Source: Planctomycetota bacterium
Lineage (GTDB): Bacteria; Planctomycetota; PLA2; JAEUHO01
Direction: 5' to 3'
Assembly (NCBI GenBank): GCA_020851795.1
Contig: JADZCA010000113.1
Location: 1 to 49,106 of the forward strand
DNA length: 49,106 nucleotides
Of the stretch, positions 44,529 to 49,106 are shown in pieces. How positions within the stretch are numbered: the stretch's first letter is position 1; each line of letters begins with the position of its first letter. A model generated the notes under the pieces. It saw nothing but the letters and a program-made list of their open reading frames with translations, searched no databases and was not told the origin of the DNA. Both the position numbers and the translations under genes were made by a program.

Positions 44529-45647
44529 ATGAAACCTGCGGACGCCGACCGTCTCGAGGGTGCCGCGCCGACGCACGCCGCCGGCTCCCCCGGTCATCCC
44601 CCGCCGGGGGAGGGCAAGACCGCGTACCCGTTCGCCACGCCGCTCCCGGTGGACGAGATCCTCACGCCGTCGGAGTCCACGCTCGTGCGGCGGCTGACGA
44701 CGTTCGCGTCGTCGGGCAACGCGGGGCCGTTCCGCGACGACCTGTGGCGCGCGCTCGAGACCGGGCTCTCGGGACTGGGCAACATCGCGGAGGCGATCCG
44801 CTCGTACCCGTCCCTGCGCGAGCGCCGTAGCCTCGGCGGCAAGGAGCGCAGCCTCCAGACGCTGGTGGACACGCTCGTCGCCGGCGGCGAGCACGCGCTC
44901 GAGTGGAACCTGCCGACGAAGTCGATCCTCTCGCGCGCGTTCGGGATCGCGAAGGTCAACTTCCACACGTCGCTGCGCTACGTCGTCGAGGCGTGCCAGC
45001 ACGAGGAGGTGCCCTCGCTGCTCGAGGCGATCGGGTCGGCGATCGAGGAGGCCGTGTTCACGCGGCTGGCCGAGGAGCTGCTCGCCTCGTTCATCACGAC
45101 GCCCACGCCCGACCACGCGCTCAAGCGGCTCGCGGTGCTGCGTCTCGTGGACCTGTGGGAAGGGCGCCTCTCGCTCACGATGGACACGCTGGCGCCGCTG
45201 CTGCGCTCGGCGTGGCGCGCCCGCCAGCGTGCGGCGCGCGTGTTCGGCACGCTGATGGGCACCGCGGAGATCATGCAGCTGCTCTTCGCCGACTGCGCGC
45301 ACGAGTTCGTCGAGTGGTTCGGCCGGCGCGAGACGACGCCCGAGCAGCAGCAGGCGTTCGAGGAGTTCCTCTTCGACATCCCCTACGAGAGCCTGCAGAA
45401 GGTCCGCTACCGCATGCTCGAGGACGGCCTCTCGGTCGTGGACCGCACGAAGGTCGAGGAGTACCTCGGGCTGCCGCCGGGCGCGCTGCGCCCGAAGGTG
45501 GGCGACCCCAAGGAGCTCTACGTCGCGTTCCGCCGTCGCCGCGTGCGGGCGCAGTACCGCGCGTCCACGAACGCGCCCGGCCCTCGGCGGACGGCCGAGG
45601 GCTACCTCATGGAGGCGATCCTGCGCCACCAGCTGCCGACGGCGTGA
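44529..45647 (+). CDS. Conserved helical protein of unknown function
   Basis: A 372-residue protein I do not recognise. After a Pro/Gly-rich N-terminus (about 45 residues) it is almost wholly helical: SESTLVRRLTTFASSGNAGP, FRDDLWRALETGLSGLGNIA, ILSRAFGIAKVNFHTSLRYV and ARVFGTLMGTAEIMQLLFAD. There is no signal peptide. Moderately hydrophobic helices near 190-260 are too polar to be clear membrane spans. The layout is regular and the coding quality high, so this is a real gene. It ends 19 bp from the convergent putative-Ig gene. Confidence 0.65.
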   Translation: MKPADADRLEGAAPTHAAGSPGHPPPGEGKTAYPFATPLPVDEILTPSESTLVRRLTTFASSGNAGPFRDDLWRALETGLSGLGNIAEAIRSYPSLRERRSLGGKERSLQTLVDTLVAGGEHALEWNLPTKSILSRAFGIAKVNFHTSLRYVVEACQHEEVPSLLEAIGSAIEEAVFTRLAEELLASFITTPTPDHALKRLAVLRLVDLWEGRLSLTMDTLAPLLRSAWRARQRAARVFGTLMGTAEIMQLLFADCAHEFVEWFGRRETTPEQQQAFEEFLFDIPYESLQKVRYRMLEDGLSVVDRTKVEEYLGLPPGALRPKVGDPKELYVAFRRRRVRAQYRASTNAPGPRRTAEGYLMEAILRHQLPTA

Positions 45648-45666
45648 CCGTCGGCCGAGCGGCGTC

Positions 45667-45924
45667 TCAGGCGACGCTGTTGAGCGCGACCGCGTGCTGC
45701 GGCGGGACCGATGCGTCGACGACTCGCACGCGCAACGCCGTGCCGGACGGGATCCCCTCCGGGACCTGGATCGTCGCGACGCCCCCACTGACGGTCATCG
45801 TCAACCCCGGCGGATTCGCCGGCGGCCCCGGTAGGACGAACGCGTACGGCTCGGTGCCGCCGCTGGGCGTCACGGTGTACGTCGCACCGGGCTGGACGGG
45901 GTTCGGATCGGCAGTGGCCTGCAT
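45667..45924 (-). CDS. Small putative-Ig domain protein
   Basis: An 85-residue protein made of one Ig-like/SprB-type repeat: PNPVQPGATYTVTPSGGTEP, then YAFVLPGPPANPPGLTM, GGVATIQVPEGIPSGTALRV and RVVDASVPPQHAV. The ATG at 45924 has GAGGGAAG upstream. There is no signal peptide, which is odd because such domains usually act outside the cell. It follows the HEAT-repeat anti-sigma gene by 23 bp and so probably ends the sigma operon. It may be a target or a partner of the periplasmic part of the anti-sigma protein. Confidence 0.65.
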   Translation of the reverse strand: MQATADPNPVQPGATYTVTPSGGTEPYAFVLPGPPANPPGLTMTVSGGVATIQVPEGIPSGTALRVRVVDASVPPQHAVALNSVA

Positions 45925-45947
45925 GGCGCTTCCCTCGCGCCGACATC

Positions 45948-47474
45948 CTACTTCGGGTCGCCGCCCGCACCGAGGACGGCGCGCGCCCTCGCGGCCACGG
46001 AGGGATCCGGGTGCGCGAGCAACGGCTCGGCCGCGTGGCGCATCCCCACCGCGTCGGTCGGGCTCGCGTGCGCGGCGAGGATTTCGAAGGCTAGCTCGTA
46101 GCGCACCGCGTCGCCGGACGCGGCGTCCCATGTCACCAACAGTCCGCCAACGTGGCGCCGCATCGGCCCGGTGACCGCACGCCATCGGGCCTGCAGGGCG
46201 GGGCGCAGGTCGACCCAGTTCGCCTCGCGGGCGAGGGCCACGAGCCGGTAGACCGCGTCGCCGTCGGTGGCCGCCAAGCCCTCGGCGATCAGCGGGTCCA
46301 GGCGCGAGCCGTCCACCCGCCACAGCATCAACGCCCACGTGAGCCGGAGGTCGAGCGGGACGGCGGCGTCCTCCGCGCGAGCCCGCGCGACCTCGGCGGC
46401 CCCGGGGGCCTTCGCCACGAGCGAGGCGGCCGTGCGCTCGAGGGCGTCGTCGCGCCGCTCGCGGAACAGGGCCAGCAGGGTCGCGCGCCCCGCGTCCCCG
46501 CGACGCGTCACGAGACAGTGGGCGGCCATCATCCGGACGTCGGCGACCGGGTCGCTCCGCAGGAGCTCGAGCACCTCGACCCCCGGCTGGTAGCCCGCGT
46601 CCCCCTCCAGGGCAGCCAGCGCGGCGGCGCGGACCTGGTCGCTCGGGTCGCCCAGGAGGCGGACCAGCTGGGCGGAGGACACGCGGGCGTCGCCACGCAG
46701 CGCCGCGTTCTCGGCGGCGGAGAGCATCGAGACGAGCATCGAGACCCGCGCGGCCTCGAGCGAGTCGGTGATGGCCCGGCGTGGGTCGCCCGCGGCGGCC
46801 ACCTGCACGGGCGCCTCGAGGCTCGGCTGGAACGCGTCGAGCTGCGCCTCGATCGACGTGCCGTTGGGCCCGAGGTTCGCGCACGTCAGCACCATCAGCG
46901 CGGTCCGGCGCACGACCGGCGCCGCGTCGCTGAGCGCGGCCTCGAACCGGCGACGCAGCGCGGGGTCCTCGCGCAGCCGCATCGGCTCGATGACGCGGTC
47001 GGGGCGGGTCACCGCCGCGAGCAGTCGTTCCGCGCGTCGCGAGGCGTCGAGCGGGTCGAGGCGGGCCGAGCCCTCGTCCGCGTCGGCGTCCGCCGCGTCG
47101 GAGTCGCGCGCGGCCGAGAGGTCGGCGCGCCCCGACGACGCCGGGCCCCGTGCGACGAACCAGAGGCTCGCCGCCACCGCCACGAGCGCCGCGAGCCCGA
47201 ACGCCGCGCCGCGGATCTGGCGCGCCACGCGGTACCGCGAGAATGCACGGCTGACGACGCTCGTGTCGCGCCCGAGGGCCTCCGCGTCGGCGCCCGCCTC
47301 GATGCGCGCCCGGTCGAGGCACGCCTGGAACACCGTGTAGCCGTCCACGTGCGTGCGGCACGTGGGGCACTGGCCCACGTGGTCGGCGTAGAGGGCTGGG
47401 TCCTCGAGGTAGCGTCCGGCCGCGATCGCCGCGTCCACGCGTCGGCACCAGTCGCTTCGTTCGCTCGTGCTCAC
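45948..47474 (-). CDS. Membrane anti-sigma factor-like protein with HEAT-like repeats
   Basis: A 508-residue protein. The N-terminal ~45 residues carry an anti-sigma zinc motif, ADHVGQCPTCRTHVDGY (H-x3-C-x2-C), which should bind the sigma factor encoded just upstream. One transmembrane helix follows (GAAFGLAALVAVAASLWFV, about 95-115). The outer part is a long array of HEAT-like helical pairs (VVRRTALMVLTC, QVRAAALAALEG, VADVRMMAAHCL). GTG at 47474 overlaps the sigma stop (GTGA). The inferred job is to hold the sigma factor at the membrane until the external repeat domain senses a signal. Confidence 0.8.
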   Translation of the reverse strand: MSTSERSDWCRRVDAAIAAGRYLEDPALYADHVGQCPTCRTHVDGYTVFQACLDRARIEAGADAEALGRDTSVVSRAFSRYRVARQIRGAAFGLAALVAVAASLWFVARGPASSGRADLSAARDSDAADADADEGSARLDPLDASRRAERLLAAVTRPDRVIEPMRLREDPALRRRFEAALSDAAPVVRRTALMVLTCANLGPNGTSIEAQLDAFQPSLEAPVQVAAAGDPRRAITDSLEAARVSMLVSMLSAAENAALRGDARVSSAQLVRLLGDPSDQVRAAALAALEGDAGYQPGVEVLELLRSDPVADVRMMAAHCLVTRRGDAGRATLLALFRERRDDALERTAASLVAKAPGAAEVARARAEDAAVPLDLRLTWALMLWRVDGSRLDPLIAEGLAATDGDAVYRLVALAREANWVDLRPALQARWRAVTGPMRRHVGGLLVTWDAASGDAVRYELAFEILAAHASPTDAVGMRHAAEPLLAHPDPSVAARARAVLGAGGDPK

Positions 47475-48079
47475 GACTTGTCTCCCCTCGCGGCGTCGAG
47501 CCGCTCCATCCACCGCGCCAGCTGCGGCGCGTCCGCACACTTCCGCAGGCCCGCCAACCCCCTCACGACGGCCTGCGACACGGCATTCGGGCTCATCCGC
47601 AGCAGCACCGCGATCTCGCGCGCGTCCACGCCGAACAGGAACCGCAGCGCCACGACCTCGCGCAGCCGCCGCGAGAGCTGGTTCAGCGCGCGGCGCACGG
47701 CGTCGCGGGCGCTCGGGAGCGCCCCTCCGTCGTCGGAGCCGTCTGCGAGCGGGCTCGTCGCCGCGCGCGTCGCCTCGTCGTCGAGGAGCACGCGCCAAGG
47801 GCGCCGGGCCCGCAGGCACACGTGGAGGCAGATCCGCGACAGCCACGGCCACGGCGAGCGGGCGGGGTCGTAGTGGTGGGCGTGGGTGAGCACCGCCACC
47901 CACACGTCCTGCATCGCGTCGTCGGCGTGGAGGCGACGCGGGAGGATCGCGCAGGCCTGACGGCGCAGCGCGCGCCCGTAGCTGTCGTAGAGCCACTCGA
48001 TCGCGGCCGGGTCGCGCTGCACGACGCGCGCCCGCAGGGCGCGTTCGTCAGGCGACGTACGGGGGATCGGGAGGGTCAC
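47471..48079 (-). CDS. ECF-type RNA polymerase sigma factor
   Basis: A 202-residue sigma-70 family factor. Region 2: AIEWLYDSYGRALRRQACAI, DDAMQDVWVAVLTHAHHYDP and WPWLSRICLHVCL. Region 4: LNQLSRRLREVVALRFLFGV and DAREIAVLLRMSPNAVSQAV. GTG at 48079 starts the conserved part; the frame to 48166 is not protein-like. TAGGAT on the minus strand (48105-48110) may be its -10 box. It forms an operon with the overlapping anti-sigma gene and the small putative-Ig gene. This operon is separate from the sigma-kinase fusion. Confidence 0.87.
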   Translation of the reverse strand: MTLPIPRTSPDERALRARVVQRDPAAIEWLYDSYGRALRRQACAILPRRLHADDAMQDVWVAVLTHAHHYDPARSPWPWLSRICLHVCLRARRPWRVLLDDEATRAATSPLADGSDDGGALPSARDAVRRALNQLSRRLREVVALRFLFGVDAREIAVLLRMSPNAVSQAVVRGLAGLRKCADAPQLARWMERLDAARGDKS

Positions 48080-48196
48080 GGACGAGCGTCCCCGAGACGG
48101 ACTGATCCTAGATAGTCGCGAGACCCTGCGGTGATGACATCGGGACCGGGGGCTCCCCCGGGTCAAACCCCCTCCCCGAGCGTCCCGCGGGCCCGA

Positions 48197-48400
48197 ATGT
48201 CATTCCGAGGGGCCCTGCGGACTATGGATCTCCGTGACGCGCGTCCGAACGGGCTCGCGGCGCCGGTGGCCGACCGCCAAGGCCCCGTGAAAGGACCTCG
48301 GAGCGACGGAGCGGAGGATCGTCAGGGTGCGGGCCCGTGTGTGGAGCCGCCCTTCCGCGGACGCGGAGGGGTGGAGGGACGATCCTCCGCGGATGCGCGG
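48197..48400. repeat. Cluster of three REP-like palindromic elements
   Basis: TGTCATTCCGAGG (48198-48210) with a downstream ATCTCCGTGACG resembles the TGTCATTCCGAG...ATCTC repeats scattered through many genomes. A second unit, CCTCGGAGCGACGG (about 48298) leading into GCGGAGGATCGTC (48311-48323), is followed by GACGATCCTCCGC (48378-48390), its exact 13-bp reverse complement. The 490-bp gap between the sigma gene and yceH-like gene holds no gene otherwise. Confidence 0.5.
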
Positions 48401-48555
48401 GCGCGGCGCGGGCCGACGCCCGCGCTCGCGCCCCCGAGGCCGGTGGGCGCCGCGACCGGCGGCCCCGCCCGCCGGCTCGACGAGGCCCCCCCACACCCGC
48501 GGCCCGACGTGCGACCGTCGCTCGACCGCGTTCGGCGTCGCCGAGGCCCGCGCGC

Positions 48556-48561
48556 TACGAT
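48556..48561 (+). promoter_or_regulatory. -10-like hexamer before the YceH gene
   Basis: TACGAT is followed by 7 nt and the ATG at 48569, with no ribosome site. Confidence 0.5.
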
Positions 48562-48568
48562 CCCGCCC

Positions 48569-49106
48569 ATGTCGATCGCGCTCGACCGCACCGAACGCCG
48601 CGTCGTCGGGTCCCTCGTCGAGAAGGACCTCTCGGTGCCGGAGACGTACCCGCTCACGCTCAACGCGCTCGTGCTCGCGTGCAACCAGAAGAGCAACCGC
48701 GACCCCGAGATGGAGCTCGCCGAGCACGAGGTGTACGGCGCGCTGCGCGCGCTGATGGACCGCGGCTGGGTCGTCGAGATGGAGCTCGCCGGCGCGCGCA
48801 CCAAGCGCTACGCGCACCGCGCGCGCGAGCAGCTGGCGGTGGACGACGCCGACCTCGCGATCCTCGCCGAGCTCCTGCTGCGCGGGCCGCAGTCGCCGCC
48901 CGAGCTGCGCACGCGGGCGTCGCGGATGCGCCCGCTCTCCGACGCCGACGAGGTCGAGGCCCGCCTGCGCCGCCTCGCCGAGCGCCCGGTGCCCTACGTC
49001 CGGTTCGTGGGCCGTCGGACGGGCGAGCGCGTGCCGCGGTGGGAGCACACGCTCGCGCCCGCGGGCGAGGCGCCGAGCGGCGACGCCGCGTCGGCACCGA
49101 GCGCCG
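48569..49106 (+). CDS. YceH/DUF480 family protein (partial at window end)
   Basis: 179 codons are visible, with no stop before the window edge. The start is clear DUF480/YceH: MSIALDRTERRVVGSLVEKD, LSVPETYPLTLNALVLACNQ, KSNRDPEMELAEHEVYGALR and ALMDRGWVVEME. ILAELLLRGPQSPPELRTRA and LSDADEVEARLRRLAERPVP follow. These are tandem winged-helix domains; the function is unknown. The domain is nearly complete, and the missing part is probably a short C-terminal coiled coil. A leaderless start is suggested by the TACGAT 7 nt upstream. Confidence 0.9.
   Translation, partial: MSIALDRTERRVVGSLVEKDLSVPETYPLTLNALVLACNQKSNRDPEMELAEHEVYGALRALMDRGWVVEMELAGARTKRYAHRAREQLAVDDADLAILAELLLRGPQSPPELRTRASRMRPLSDADEVEARLRRLAERPVPYVRFVGRRTGERVPRWEHTLAPAGEAPSGDAASAPSA

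Overview
The window is very GC-rich DNA from a bacterium that is probably a planctomycete. The signs are an ECF-like sigma factor fused to a Ser/Thr kinase, an FG-GAP/UnbV protein paired with a multihaem cytochrome, a sigma factor followed by a membrane anti-sigma with HEAT-like repeats, putative-Ig proteins, and a Cys-rich lipoprotein with VP..YR and PG.YE repeats. This assignment comes from gene content only; no rRNA or tRNA is present to fix it.

Region 1 (about 1-13,940) is an accessory, defence-type island whose GC content looks lower by eye than the rest. It holds a tightly coupled type I restriction-modification operon (hsdM-hsdS-hsdR) that ends in a Ser/Thr kinase gene, a DUF4062 protein with a C-terminal membrane anchor, and a divergent operon of three small unknown genes. 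On the other strand lie a Schlafen-type AlbA_2 protein, a Cys-cluster protein, a membrane-anchored protein and an endonuclease/exonuclease/phosphatase-fold protein. The island stops at a scar: the 3' end of a broken gene (13,777-13,940) abuts what looks like the left end of an IS3-family element with the first codons of its orfA (13,941-14,081).

Region 2 (14,149-24,793) looks like host chromosome. It has a secreted putative-Ig protein, YCII and YdeI/DUF1905 proteins, a cytochrome b/multihaem c plus FG-GAP/UnbV operon, and a large DUF2339 membrane protein divergent from a TetR regulator. Two near-identical palindromes occupy the 58-bp gap between the last two.

Region 3 (25,149-32,025) is a signalling segment. 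A sigma factor/Ser-Thr kinase fusion lies 5 bp from a 1,125-residue PknK-like kinase/ATPase/TPR protein. Then come a protein with a Lys-Pro-Gly tail and a divergent papain-like protease.

Region 4 (32,013-41,151) is mainly housekeeping: class I (DhnA-type) aldolase, a DUF523-DUF1722 protein coupled to pyrE, an orphan ExbD, two tandem YbjN-like secreted paralogues, clpS, trkA-trkH, a HhH-GPD DNA glycosylase and a two-cluster ferredoxin.

Region 5 (41,152-49,106) starts with a CarH/LitR-like regulator predicted to bind B12 (W-x9-EH and ExHxxG present). An 11-bp perfect inverted repeat with 21-bp centre spacing lies upstream of it. It continues with an SDR39U1 epimerase, a Cys-rich lipoprotein, an Nfu N-domain protein, an unknown helical protein, a sigma/anti-sigma/putative-Ig operon, a cluster of REP-like repeats and a YceH gene cut by the window end.

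A recurrent hexamer of the form TANNNT sits 6-11 nt before many start codons. This suggests widespread leaderless or near-leaderless transcription.
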